Assembly: GCA_902627635.1 (NCBI GenBank)
Contig: CACOKA010000006.1
Span: 1 to 38,751 of the forward strand
Source: an uncultured Candidatus Actinomarina sp.
Lineage (GTDB): Bacteria > Actinomycetota > Acidimicrobiia > Actinomarinales > Actinomarinaceae
DNA: 38,751 bases
Direction: 5' to 3'
In this document: one piece after another, positions 22,644 through 30,852 of the stretch
Numbering within the stretch: the stretch's first letter is position 1
Layout of the letters: each line of letters opens with the position of its first letter
The notes under the pieces: model-generated
Told to the model about the DNA's origin: nothing
Database searches by the model: none
The model's input: the letters and a program-made list of their open reading frames with translations, nothing else
Translations under genes and position numbers: made by a program

Positions 22644-24068
22644 TTAACTACAAATTGCTTCAACGTCTTCTATAGATTTTGGTGCTTCCTCAGTCAAATT
22701 AATTGGCTTATCATCAGTACAGACAATATCGTCTTCAATACGGATCCCGATTCCAAGAAGGTCTTTTGGGATTTTGTGCTTTATAGATTTGGCATCTTTA
22801 ATTTCTTCATTTTCTAATTTTGTCGCTTTTTCCATACCAAGAAGCTTTCTTCTTTCTCTTATTTCTTTTGGGTCTCTTTCAAGTAATTTAAACTCGATTT
22901 CGGGTTTGTTTGGTCTTATATAGATACCCGGCTCAACTGTGGTAACCATACCTGGAATTAGTTTTCTTGGCTTGTTGTTTTCTTCTACACTTCCTGCATC
23001 GTGAACGTCTAAACCTAACCAGTGACCTGTTCCATGCATAAAAAATTCGAAATAATGCATCATAGAAATTGTTTCATCAACCCCCATTGGGACCAGTCCT
23101 AAATCAACCAATGATTGAGAAATTGATGACACTGTTAATTTATGTATATCAGACATAGTATTTTTGGTGTTGACACTATTAATCCCAAGGGTTTGAGCTT
23201 TTAGTACTTCTAGATAAACATCTTTTTGTGGAGCTGAAAATTTTCCATTTATTGGAAATGTTCTAGTTACGTCCGAAGAATACATGTTATATTCTGCTCC
23301 AGCATCAATTAAAACTAAACCGCTATTGTCCACTTTTTCCCTGTTTGTTGAGTAATGAAGAATGCAAGCGTTATCTCCAGATGCAACGATTGAGGGGTAG
23401 CCAAGTCTTTCAGCACCTAGATCATAAAATGTTTTTTCCATTTCTGCTTCAATTTGGTACTCAAACATATTTTTTTGAGCGTACTGCATTGCCACTTTGT
23501 GTCCTTCAACTGTAATTTCACAAGCTTTTTTCAAATAATTGATTTCATCTTCATTTTTTACAAGTCGAAGCTCAGAAAGTATTGGAGAAAGCGGTCTTAT
23601 TGATGCATCACTCAAACTAGCTCCTCTTTGGTCGTATGGTGTTGCCTGATTTATTATTTTTTTATCATATTTTTCAAAAATCTCATTTGAATAGTCGCAA
23701 TAAATATCTTGTATTCCCGAAAGTAATTTAGGGGCTATTTTTTCATAATCATCATAAGTAAATGCCTCTGTTGCGCCAAAATATTTTTTTGCACCCTCTG
23801 GTCCAAATCTTTTTCCATCCCAGGTTTCCATTTCAACATTTCTATCCTGAACAAACATATAAAGATCGGGTTGTTTATCTTTAATGATGATTATTGCATG
23901 TGCAAATGGCTCAGGCCAAGCTGTTAGGTAATGAAAGTTTGAATCTTGCCTGAAATCGAAAGCAACATCATTGTTTCTATAAACAGTATTATTCCCATGT
24001 AAGAGAACAGCTCCTTCAGTTATTTTTTTTGAAAGGTTTTCTCTATTAAATTTAGATAATTCCATCAT
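22644..24068 (-). CDS. pepP: Xaa-Pro aminopeptidase (M24B)
   Basis: The 474-residue protein has an N-terminal creatinase-like domain (about 1-170) and a C-terminal pita-bread domain. The five metal ligands are DAGAEYNMYSSDVTRTF (two Asp), GTGHWLGLDVHDAG (His), VTTVEPGIYI (Glu) and IRIEDDIVCT (Glu). The N-terminal FRQDSNFHYLTAWPEPFA matches the aminopeptidase P signature. It removes N-terminal residues preceding proline in the cytoplasm. Two ATGs begin the frame (24068 and 24065). It is the first gene of the operon running to 20349. Confidence 0.92.
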   Translation of the reverse strand: MMELSKFNRENLSKKITEGAVLLHGNNTVYRNNDVAFDFRQDSNFHYLTAWPEPFAHAIIIIKDKQPDLYMFVQDRNVEMETWDGKRFGPEGAKKYFGATEAFTYDDYEKIAPKLLSGIQDIYCDYSNEIFEKYDKKIINQATPYDQRGASLSDASIRPLSPILSELRLVKNEDEINYLKKACEITVEGHKVAMQYAQKNMFEYQIEAEMEKTFYDLGAERLGYPSIVASGDNACILHYSTNREKVDNSGLVLIDAGAEYNMYSSDVTRTFPINGKFSAPQKDVYLEVLKAQTLGINSVNTKNTMSDIHKLTVSSISQSLVDLGLVPMGVDETISMMHYFEFFMHGTGHWLGLDVHDAGSVEENNKPRKLIPGMVTTVEPGIYIRPNKPEIEFKLLERDPKEIRERRKLLGMEKATKLENEEIKDAKSIKHKIPKDLLGIGIRIEDDIVCTDDKPINLTEEAPKSIEDVEAICS

Positions 24069-24113
24069 TCAAATAAGGATAATGTAGATGGGTAGAAAAT
24101 TGCTAGTAGATTT

Positions 24114-24575
24114 TTATATCAAATAAGAATCGAGTAATTTTGAAATTAAAATTGCCTCTTTATTTCCATAAGAAATGATTAACACAACGTTATCACCTGC
24201 AATAGAAGCAGCTATACCATCAACATATAGATTATCTATAGCTTCGGCAACAACTTGAGCAGCGGCAGTTGTTGTTTTTATAATTACCTGGTTAGAAACT
24301 GGTTCGACACTTAAAACAAAGTCTCTTAAAGCTTTTTTTGCAATTGATTTTTGAGCATTATTTACATCGTCTTTTGGAAGAATATATTTCAAATTATTAT
24401 TTGAATCTCTTTTTTTACTTGCTCCAATTTCTGTTAGGTCTCTAGAGAGGGTAGCTTGAGTAATTGAGATACCTTCTTTTTTCAATATTCCTTTTAATTG
24501 ATTCTGGGAAGTAATTTTTCCTTCTTCGATTAAATCAGCAATTAATTTTTGTCTTTGTAAAGTTGATTTTGACAT
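24114..24575 (-). CDS. argR: Arginine repressor
   Basis: The 153-residue protein has a winged-helix domain with LKKEGISITQATLSRDLTEIGASK, the ArgR recognition signature S-Q-A-T-L/V-S-R-D. A C-terminal oligomerisation and arginine-binding domain follows (GDNVVLIISYGNK, with the preceding IAASIAGDN matching the G-T-I-A-G-D-D type loop). With arginine as co-repressor, hexamers bind ARG boxes. The promoter and two box-like palindromes lie directly upstream, so autoregulation is likely. No arginine biosynthetic genes occur in the window. Confidence 0.92.
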   Translation of the reverse strand: MSKSTLQRQKLIADLIEEGKITSQNQLKGILKKEGISITQATLSRDLTEIGASKKRDSNNNLKYILPKDDVNNAQKSIAKKALRDFVLSVEPVSNQVIIKTTTAAAQVVAEAIDNLYVDGIAASIAGDNVVLIISYGNKEAILISKLLDSYLI

Positions 24576-24576
24576 T

Positions 24577-24610
24577 TGTATAAATATACATTATTTTGGA
24601 TATTTATACA
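24577..24610. promoter_or_regulatory. argR promoter with ARG-box-like palindromes
   Basis: TGTATAAATATACA (24577-24590) is a perfect palindrome, and TATTTATACA (24601-24610) repeats its half. Read on the minus strand, TTGTAT (24611-24606), 17 bases and TATATT (24588-24583) form a promoter ending 7 bases before the ATG, so the transcript is probably leaderless and the boxes cover both promoter elements. Confidence 0.65.
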
Positions 24611-24611
24611 A

Positions 24612-25985
24612 TTAAAGTTTTTTATAAACTTCTTTGGCTAATTTGATTGCTTCCTCTTTTGATACTTCACCTTCATTAATTCTTTGTTCATACAACGATT
24701 CCATAATTTTTCCTAAAGATGGTCCTGGTTCAATTTTTAAAATTTTCATAATTTCATTTCCATCCACTGGAGGTCTCAACTTCTTAAGTTCTTCTTTTTC
24801 TTTAACTTCTTTTATTCTTTTTTCTAAATCATCAAGATATTTATATATTGTTTCAGCTTTGTCATTGTTTTTTGTTGTAACATCGCATCTCACCAATTCA
24901 TTTAGTTCATCAAGAACGTCTCCAGCATCAATAATATATCTTCTTACTGCTGAGTCAGTCCAACCCATTTTGTAAGTATGAGGTCTTAAATGATTTTCTA
25001 CTAATAAAGCAACTGACGAAATCAATTTTTTTGGATATTTTAGTTTTGATAGTATTTCTTTTGTCATTCTTGCACCCACAACCTCGTGATGCCTAAAGTG
25101 AACCTTTCCGTTATCGATACCTTTTGTTGCTGGTTTTGCAATATCATGTAATAACGCACCCAATCTTAAGATTAGATCAGATGATACTTTGCTTGTTACT
25201 TGTAAAGTATGTTCGTAGACGTCTTTATGATGGTGGTTGGGATCAACTTCAATTTTTAAATCTCTAATTTCAGGAATAATATAATCAATCAAATTGCTCT
25301 CAACTAGTGCCTGAATTCCCATTGCTACATTATCTCCAGTTACTAATTTTGAAAACTCATCTCTTATTCTCTCTTTACTTACAATTTCTACTCTTTCAAT
25401 GTTTTGTTGTATTGATTTAAATGTTTCATTATCAGGAGCAAAACCATGAGTACTTATGAATCGACATAGTCTAATCATTCTTAGTGGATCATCTGAAAAC
25501 GACTGATTTGGATTGTCAGGTGTTTTTAGTTTTCCTTCTGAAAGATCTTTAAGTCCGTTGTATGGATCAATTAATTCATTTTGCTCAATATCAAATGCAA
25601 TTGCATTAACTGTAAAGTCTCTTCGAATTAAATCTTCATTAATATCTTTGGAGTCTGTTATTTCTGGTTTCCTAGAGTTTTCATTGTATATATCGCTCCT
25701 GAATTGCGTAATATGTACAGTTAAATCCTCCAAGGCTGTTTCAATTGTTCCATACTTTATACCAATACTTGTGGTCTTATAATTATTATCCTCCAGTAAT
25801 TTTTTTGACTCTTCAGGCGTTGCGTTTGTTGTAAAATCAAAATCTTTTGTGTCGATATCCAAAATAAAATCTCTGACAGCACCCCCAACTAAGTAGAAAC
25901 TAAATTGATTGTCATTAAATAATGTGGACAGTTCCATTAAAAATGGGTTCTCTTCAATTCGGTTTATTAGAGTTGTTGGTACCAT
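24612..25985 (-). CDS. pcnA: CCA tRNA nucleotidyltransferase with HD domain
   Basis: The 457-residue protein starts with the class II nucleotidyltransferase head: FYLVGGAVRDFILDIDTKDFDFTTNA (about 30-55), with the G-G-x-V-R-D motif and catalytic D-x-D. RRDFTVNAIAFD and the neck region (DDPLRMIRLCRF) follow. An HD-domain motif GALLHDIAKPATKG (about 280) is typical of the long actinobacterial and proteobacterial forms. It adds or repairs the CCA end of tRNA. On the minus strand TAAGCT ends 6 bases before the ATG, again suggesting a leaderless start. It is divergent from the Nudix gene, as in mycobacteria (Rv3907c/Rv3908). Confidence 0.93.
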   Translation of the reverse strand: MVPTTLINRIEENPFLMELSTLFNDNQFSFYLVGGAVRDFILDIDTKDFDFTTNATPEESKKLLEDNNYKTTSIGIKYGTIETALEDLTVHITQFRSDIYNENSRKPEITDSKDINEDLIRRDFTVNAIAFDIEQNELIDPYNGLKDLSEGKLKTPDNPNQSFSDDPLRMIRLCRFISTHGFAPDNETFKSIQQNIERVEIVSKERIRDEFSKLVTGDNVAMGIQALVESNLIDYIIPEIRDLKIEVDPNHHHKDVYEHTLQVTSKVSSDLILRLGALLHDIAKPATKGIDNGKVHFRHHEVVGARMTKEILSKLKYPKKLISSVALLVENHLRPHTYKMGWTDSAVRRYIIDAGDVLDELNELVRCDVTTKNNDKAETIYKYLDDLEKRIKEVKEKEELKKLRPPVDGNEIMKILKIEPGPSLGKIMESLYEQRINEGEVSKEEAIKLAKEVYKKL

Positions 25986-26021
25986 ATTGATAGCTTAGAA
26001 GATGTATAGAAACAATAAAGT

Positions 26022-26456
26022 ATGAATTCAGAAGTTGATTTTGCAGCTGGTGGCATCGTTTTAATTGACGACAAGATACTGCTTGTAAAAAATAGATTAA
26101 GTGAAGAATATGCGGGTGATTACGATTCTGGATTTTGGGGTTATCCAAAAGGTCATTTAGACGATAAAGAAACACCAACAAAAGCTGCAGAAAGAGAGGT
26201 TTATGAAGAAACTGGTTTTAAAGTTTCTGCTGTTGGAAAAAAACCTATTGCAGAATCCCGTTATGAGATAAAAAAAGATGGTAAACCAGTCAAAAAAACT
26301 GTCTGGTTTTATGAAATGAATGTTGTTGAAAGTTTCTCAAAAGAGCCTGATGATGAAATAGAGGAGATTGCCATTGTTCCCTTTGAAGAGGCCTATAAAT
26401 TATTAGCATATGAAGAAGATAAAAAAATTTTAAAATATGTATTCAACAGAAAATAA
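26022..26456 (+). CDS. Nudix hydrolase
   Basis: The 144-residue protein contains a complete Nudix box, GHLDDKETPTKAAEREVYEE followed by TGFKV (about residues 46-70), which coordinates Mg for cleavage of nucleoside diphosphate-linked compounds. KPVKKTVWFYEM and the acidic C-terminal half resemble the MutT4/diadenosine polyphosphate hydrolase group next to pcnA in actinobacteria. The substrate is inferred only by position. Its last 20 bases overlap the downstream GNAT gene. Confidence 0.88.
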   Translation: MNSEVDFAAGGIVLIDDKILLVKNRLSEEYAGDYDSGFWGYPKGHLDDKETPTKAAEREVYEETGFKVSAVGKKPIAESRYEIKKDGKPVKKTVWFYEMNVVESFSKEPDDEIEEIAIVPFEEAYKLLAYEEDKKILKYVFNRK

Positions 26457-27144
26457 AAAAATTCATTACTTTTACAACGGAATTTTTTATACAAGGAGTA
26501 TTAATGAATTTGTTAATGATATTTTGTTCCAAAAAATTTACGGAGGAGAGGGTCTTTTAAAAAAAATATTAAAAATATCAAAAAATTCAAACATTAGTTT
26601 TAGTTCGTCAATGGTAAATGAAAATTCAATTAAACCCTGGATTAAATCAGGATGGACCATCAATCATAAATTAAATGTTTGTGTATTGAACCTAAGAAAT
26701 TCAAACTACAGATATCCGAATGACAATAAACATATAGAAATTAAAAAACTTGAAAATAAAGATATAGAATATTTGCTTGAATTAGATCATAAAATATTTG
26801 AAGATTATTGGAAAAATTCTAAATCAAGTCTTGAGGAAACTATGAAGAGCTGTAACAACAATTATTTATTTAAAAGTGGAGGCGAAAATAACCTTGATGG
26901 TTATGCAATTTTAGGAGAGACTAGAAAGTTTACTTATCTTCAACGAATAGGAATAGTAAAGAGCTCTCAAGGATCGGGTCTTGGAAATAATTTACTTAAT
27001 TGTGTAATTAATTTTGCTGTTGAAAAAAAATTTATAAATATGAAACTTAATACCCAAAGCGACAATATTGCAGCTCTAAATCTATATAAAAAAAACAAAT
27101 TCGAGATTTCACCAAGGAAGCTTGTAATTATGAAAACTTCATGA
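26437..27144 (+). CDS. GNAT family acetyltransferase, possibly with a degenerate N-terminal copy
   Basis: The 235-residue protein has a C-terminal GNAT domain (about 105-235). It contains LQRIGIVKSSQGSGLGNNLL (motif A, Q-x-x-G-x-G, acetyl-CoA pyrophosphate loop) and NTQSDNIAALNLYKKNKFE (motif B). The first 100 residues, ending IKPWIKSGWTINHKLNVCVL, look like a worn GNAT half, as in tandem-GNAT proteins. The start at 26437 lies inside the Nudix gene; no better ATG exists before the conserved part. The acceptor is unknown. In mycobacteria the corresponding stretch holds larger genes (Rv3909, mviN, sigM), which are missing here. Confidence 0.72.
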   Translation: MYSTENKKIHYFYNGIFYTRSINEFVNDILFQKIYGGEGLLKKILKISKNSNISFSSSMVNENSIKPWIKSGWTINHKLNVCVLNLRNSNYRYPNDNKHIEIKKLENKDIEYLLELDHKIFEDYWKNSKSSLEETMKSCNNNYLFKSGGENNLDGYAILGETRKFTYLQRIGIVKSSQGSGLGNNLLNCVINFAVEKKFINMKLNTQSDNIAALNLYKKNKFEISPRKLVIMKTS

Positions 27145-27172
27145 ATAGTTTTACATAGCTTATGATTAACTT

Positions 27173-27457
27173 ATGGAAGAAGATAGCTTTGTTGAATCGG
27201 TTGAGAGCTTAATAAAAAGTGTAAAAGATCTTATTGTTCGACCTGTAAAAAGACTTACTGGTTTTGCATCTTTAGGTTTGCTACTTGTTGTATTATTAAT
27301 CACTGCAGTAATATTTTTATTCTCAGGAATATTAAAGATTATGCAAGGACTTGGTCTTTTACTAGGCGTTAACCCTACTGGATTTGCAATGGGTGCACTC
27401 GGCTTAGTATTTATGATTTTGTCATTGAATAGTTACAGAAAGAAAAAAAATGGATGA
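27173..27457 (+). CDS. Small membrane protein upstream of trxB
   Basis: The 94-residue protein has an amphipathic N-terminal helix (VESVESLIKSVKDLIVRPVKRL) and two hydrophobic segments (about 31-55 and 65-85), ending in a basic tail RKKKNG. It overlaps trxB by 8 bases, so coupling is likely. It is probably an inner-membrane protein with both ends cytoplasmic. No family is recognised, and its place between the GNAT gene and trxB has no known counterpart that I can name. Confidence 0.55.
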   Translation: MEEDSFVESVESLIKSVKDLIVRPVKRLTGFASLGLLLVVLLITAVIFLFSGILKIMQGLGLLLGVNPTGFAMGALGLVFMILSLNSYRKKKNG

Positions 27458-28364
27458 TTTAGCAATAATTGGTTCTGGTCCTGCTGGGTATACAGCTGGA
27501 ATTTATGCTGCAAGGGCCAACCTAGAACCAGTCTTGTTTGAAGGGTTAGAGTCTGGTGGACAGTTAATGCTCACTACAGATGTTGAAAATTATCCAGGTT
27601 TTGATCAAGGAATTATGGGTCCTGAAATGATGCAGGTATTTAAAAATCAAGCCGAAAGGTTTGGAACAAAAATTTTAACTGAGACTGTAGATTCAATAGA
27701 AAAGATTGAAAATGGATTTAAGCTAACAACTTCGAAAAATACTTATGAGTTCAAAACTGTAATTATTTCATCTGGAGCATCGGCGAACTGGCTTGATATA
27801 AAGGGAGAAAAAGAGCTACAAGGACATGGTGTTTCGGCTTGTGCGACTTGTGACGGTTTCTTTTTCAAAGATAAAAATGTAATAGTTGTTGGTGGAGGAG
27901 ATTCAGCTATGGAGGAAGCTTTATTTCTAACTAAATTCGCAAAAAATGTAACTGTTGTCCACAGAAGAGATTCATTTAGAGCAAGTAAAATTATGCAAGA
28001 CAGGGTACTTAGTCATGACCAAATTGATGTCTTATGGAACAAAGAAGTTGTGGAAATTAAAGGTGATGGTCAAGTTTCATCTGTTCTTCTCAAAGATAGT
28101 CAAACAAGCGAAATTGAAGAAAAAGAAATTGATGGAGTTTTCATAGCTATAGGACACACACCAAATGTAAGTTTTTTAAATGGATTTCTAGAGCTTGATG
28201 AAAAAGGATATATAAAAACTGGGTCTACTACTGCTACTAGTACTAGTGTCCCTGGTGTCTTTGCAGCAGGAGATGTTGCTGACTCAATTTATAGACAAGC
28301 CGTAACTGCAGCCGGTACCGGATGCCAAGCAGCAATTGATGCTGAAAGGTGGCTTGAAAATTAA
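27450..28364 (+). CDS. trxB: Thioredoxin-disulfide reductase
   Basis: The 304-residue flavoprotein has the FAD motif IGSGPAGYTAGIYAARA (about 6-22), the redox-active CATCDGFFF (about 131), the NADPH motif VVGGGDSAMEEALFL and the FAD-closing GVFAAGDVADSIYRQAVTAAG. It passes electrons from NADPH to thioredoxin in the cytoplasm. Actinobacteria usually place trxA next to it, but here the next gene is the cwlM-like one, so trxA must lie elsewhere. It overlaps both neighbours. Confidence 0.95.
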   Translation: MDDLAIIGSGPAGYTAGIYAARANLEPVLFEGLESGGQLMLTTDVENYPGFDQGIMGPEMMQVFKNQAERFGTKILTETVDSIEKIENGFKLTTSKNTYEFKTVIISSGASANWLDIKGEKELQGHGVSACATCDGFFFKDKNVIVVGGGDSAMEEALFLTKFAKNVTVVHRRDSFRASKIMQDRVLSHDQIDVLWNKEVVEIKGDGQVSSVLLKDSQTSEIEEKEIDGVFIAIGHTPNVSFLNGFLELDEKGYIKTGSTTATSTSVPGVFAAGDVADSIYRQAVTAAGTGCQAAIDAERWLEN

Positions 28365-29304
28365 ATTTGATTTATCTTCTATTGTTGATAACTTATCGAA
28401 TGAAGAAGTTGAAGACTTGAAAAATAAATTAAATTATGTTGGCTACTCAACCAATCAGGATGTTAACGAATTAAAAACAGTTGTTGAAATATTTGTCGAT
28501 GACAATAATTTAGAAAACATAAAAAATAAAGAAGATCTTTGGAAAGAGCTCATTAATTTTGGATACAAACTTGGAGACAGAATATTAAGTTTTAATACTA
28601 AAGAACTTTATGGTTCAGATGTTGAAGAACTCCAAGAACTTTTATCAAGAATGGGTTTTTATTCCGAACCAATCAACGGAATATATTCAAATTCTGTTGT
28701 TGAAGCTGTAACAAGATTCCAAGAAAACAGAGGCTTAACTATTGATGGGGTGGTTGGGCTTAATACTGTTTATGAAATTAGAAATTTGGTAAGGCCTGGT
28801 CAAGAGATCTCATTAAACGAAGCAATAAAGTCAATTTCACCAAACCTTACTACTGGAACAATAGGTTTTAATGTTTGTTTTGATGTTCCAAATTTAGGAA
28901 GTTATAAAGAACAAATAAAATTTTATGATCAGATAAAAAAGAGTTGCATAAATCATGGAATTATTTCAATATTTGCATCAGAAATTAATGAAGAACTAAA
29001 CCTTAAAAATAAAATTCAATATATTAACAATCTTCAACCCACTTTGTTTGTTTCATTTAATAACTCAGAAGAAGAATCAGTTAATTTCTTTAAAGGAAGG
29101 TTTTCTGAGAGTGTTGTTGGAAAAAAAGTTGCAGAACATTTATCTGAAACTTTAAAAATTGAATCAATAGGTAAGTCCTCAAACATTCTTAAAGAAACAA
29201 AATCAGTTGGAATCGTCATAAATGGTAAATTTTACCAAAAATTAGAAATTGATAGTTTAATACAATCATTGGTTGATTCTTTAAAGAATCAATTTGAAAA
29301 CTAA
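28339..29304 (+). CDS. cwlM: CwlM-like peptidoglycan-binding and pseudo-amidase protein
   Basis: The protein of about 321 residues has two peptidoglycan-binding-type units. The first is worn (about 15-85, ending FGYKLGDRIL). The second is well formed (about 92-155: DVEELQELLSRMGFYSEPIN, FQENRGLTIDGVVG). The rest has the length and layout of an amidase-3 domain, but the zinc ligands are not visible. The expected D-P-G-H-G-G is replaced by CFDVPNLGSY and S-I-H-A-N by SFNNSE. Mycobacterial CwlM at the same locus is a cytoplasmic non-enzymatic regulator of MurA, and the gene here fits that role. The start is uncertain: ATG 28339 lies within trxB, and TTG 28354 or 28336 are alternatives. Confidence 0.78.
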   Translation: MLKGGLKIKFDLSSIVDNLSNEEVEDLKNKLNYVGYSTNQDVNELKTVVEIFVDDNNLENIKNKEDLWKELINFGYKLGDRILSFNTKELYGSDVEELQELLSRMGFYSEPINGIYSNSVVEAVTRFQENRGLTIDGVVGLNTVYEIRNLVRPGQEISLNEAIKSISPNLTTGTIGFNVCFDVPNLGSYKEQIKFYDQIKKSCINHGIISIFASEINEELNLKNKIQYINNLQPTLFVSFNNSEEESVNFFKGRFSESVVGKKVAEHLSETLKIESIGKSSNILKETKSVGIVINGKFYQKLEIDSLIQSLVDSLKNQFEN

Positions 29305-30098
29305 TTTATTTTATTAACAAACTTATCAAGCTTATCTTTTGAATCAAAGGTAAAAGATAACTTATACTTTTCTTTGCTTTTATTTATTTTTACTTTTGAT
29401 CCTGTTTTGTCCTCAAAAAAGTTTTTATAGTGAGTTACTTCTTGATCAGAAATTTTCTCACTACTAAGATCTCTTACTTTATCTTCTACCGCCCTACTTG
29501 AAAGCTTCAGGGAAATAATTTCATTTAGAATAGAGTTTTGTAAATTATATTCTAAATTAATGAGTGGACGTACTTGCCCCATTGAGACTTTTTCTTCTTT
29601 TAGAGCTTGATAAACTGTGTTGCTTAAATTTGTTAAACGTAGAATATTAGAAACGTGTGCTCTACTTTTACCAACCAATAGTCCTATTTCTTCAGGGCTT
29701 AGATTGAATTTTTCTGATATTTCTTTATAACCCATTGCTTCGTCAATATGGTTTAATCTTTCTCTTTGAATGTTCTCAACCAGGCCAACAATTGCTGCGT
29801 CTCTCTCACTTATGTCTTTTATGAGACAGGGTACTTTTTCTAGGCCGACCATTTTTGATGCTCTCAATCTTCTCTCTCCAGCAATTAACTTATATTTATT
29901 TGGCTCCACTTCTTGAACAATTAGTGGCTGAAGTAAGCCATTTTTTTTGATTGAATTTTTTAACTCATTTAGTTTATTTTCGTCAAATGTTGTTCTTGCT
30001 TGAGAATTGCTCTCACTAATATTTTGGACATTTATTTCTCTTACCTTATATTCTCTTACATTTGTATCAGTTATAAGACTGCTCAATGATCTTTTCAT
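29301..30098 (-). CDS. parB: Chromosome partition protein ParB
   Basis: The 265-residue protein has the N-terminal CTPase motif AGERRLRAS (about 88-96) and ENIQRERLNHIDEA. The central helix-turn-helix is SPEEIGLLVGKSRAHVSNILRL, and a C-terminal dimerisation region follows. ParB loads at parS and slides as a CTP-dependent clamp, interacting with ParA and SMC. The start MKRSLSSLI matches family starts and has AAAGGA upstream, inside parA (32-base overlap). It converges on the cwlM-like gene with a 4-base overlap. A perfect parS is 0.8 kb away in rsmG. Confidence 0.95.
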   Translation of the reverse strand: MKRSLSSLITDTNVREYKVREINVQNISESNSQARTTFDENKLNELKNSIKKNGLLQPLIVQEVEPNKYKLIAGERRLRASKMVGLEKVPCLIKDISERDAAIVGLVENIQRERLNHIDEAMGYKEISEKFNLSPEEIGLLVGKSRAHVSNILRLTNLSNTVYQALKEEKVSMGQVRPLINLEYNLQNSILNEIISLKLSSRAVEDKVRDLSSEKISDQEVTHYKNFFEDKTGSKVKINKSKEKYKLSFTFDSKDKLDKFVNKIN

Positions 30099-30852
30099 TA
30101 ATATTCATCCTTTCTAATAATTCATTAGCTAATTGATAAAACTCTTTTTTCGATTTGTTGTCATTGGTAAAATCTTCAACGGTTTTTAAATAATATGGGC
30201 TATCAGCAACATCTGCCGAGCTTGAAACTTTTGTATTTAAGAGTTTATCTGCCAACAAATACTCGAGTTCTTTTTCAAAATCAAGATAGCTTGATCTTCC
30301 ACTTTCTATTTGGTTTAATACAACCCCTAGGAAAACGGGGTTAACTTTTATTTGTTTTGAAATTGTTTCTTTTGCAAAAGACATTGCTTGAGAAACTCCT
30401 TCTATTGCTAAAAATTCTGGTTTTGTTGGTATTAAATAGAAATCAGAAGCACACAATGCTTCTTGTACAAGTGAACTCATTGTTGGAGGTGTATCAAAAA
30501 TTACTATATCAAAATCTTTAAAAACGGATGATTGCAGAGCCTTTTCTAGAACTGAACCTCCGATTATTTTTTCATTATTAAATTTTAGAATTGATTCATT
30601 TGAGGGAATTAAGGCTAAATTATCACTAAGAAAAGCGATTTCTTTTTCAAATTTTCCTTCCATAAGTTCCTGTGAAGTAAGTATTGATTTATTTTGTTTA
30701 TCAAAATCAAGATACGTTGACGTATTACCTTGTGGATCTAAATCAATAATTAGTGTTTTTATTCCATTGTTCGAATATATTTTTGCAATATTTACAACAA
30801 TAGTCGTTTTTCCAACACCGCCCTTTTGACATAATATGGATAAAGATTTCAC
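30067..30852 (-). CDS. parA: Chromosome partition ATPase ParA
   Basis: The 261-residue protein opens with the deviant Walker A CQKGGVGKTTIVVN (about 8-21). It continues with LIIDLDPQGNTSTY (Walker A') and DIVIFDTPPTMSSL (Walker B). It lacks the N-terminal extension of plasmid ParA proteins, as expected for the chromosomal Soj type. It positions ParB-parS complexes on the nucleoid. The start overlaps the rsmG stop by 4 bases and the end overlaps parB by 32 bases. Confidence 0.95.
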   Translation of the reverse strand: MKSLSILCQKGGVGKTTIVVNIAKIYSNNGIKTLIIDLDPQGNTSTYLDFDKQNKSILTSQELMEGKFEKEIAFLSDNLALIPSNESILKFNNEKIIGGSVLEKALQSSVFKDFDIVIFDTPPTMSSLVQEALCASDFYLIPTKPEFLAIEGVSQAMSFAKETISKQIKVNPVFLGVVLNQIESGRSSYLDFEKELEYLLADKLLNTKVSSSADVADSPYYLKTVEDFTNDNKSKKEFYQLANELLERMNINEKIIEQSYN

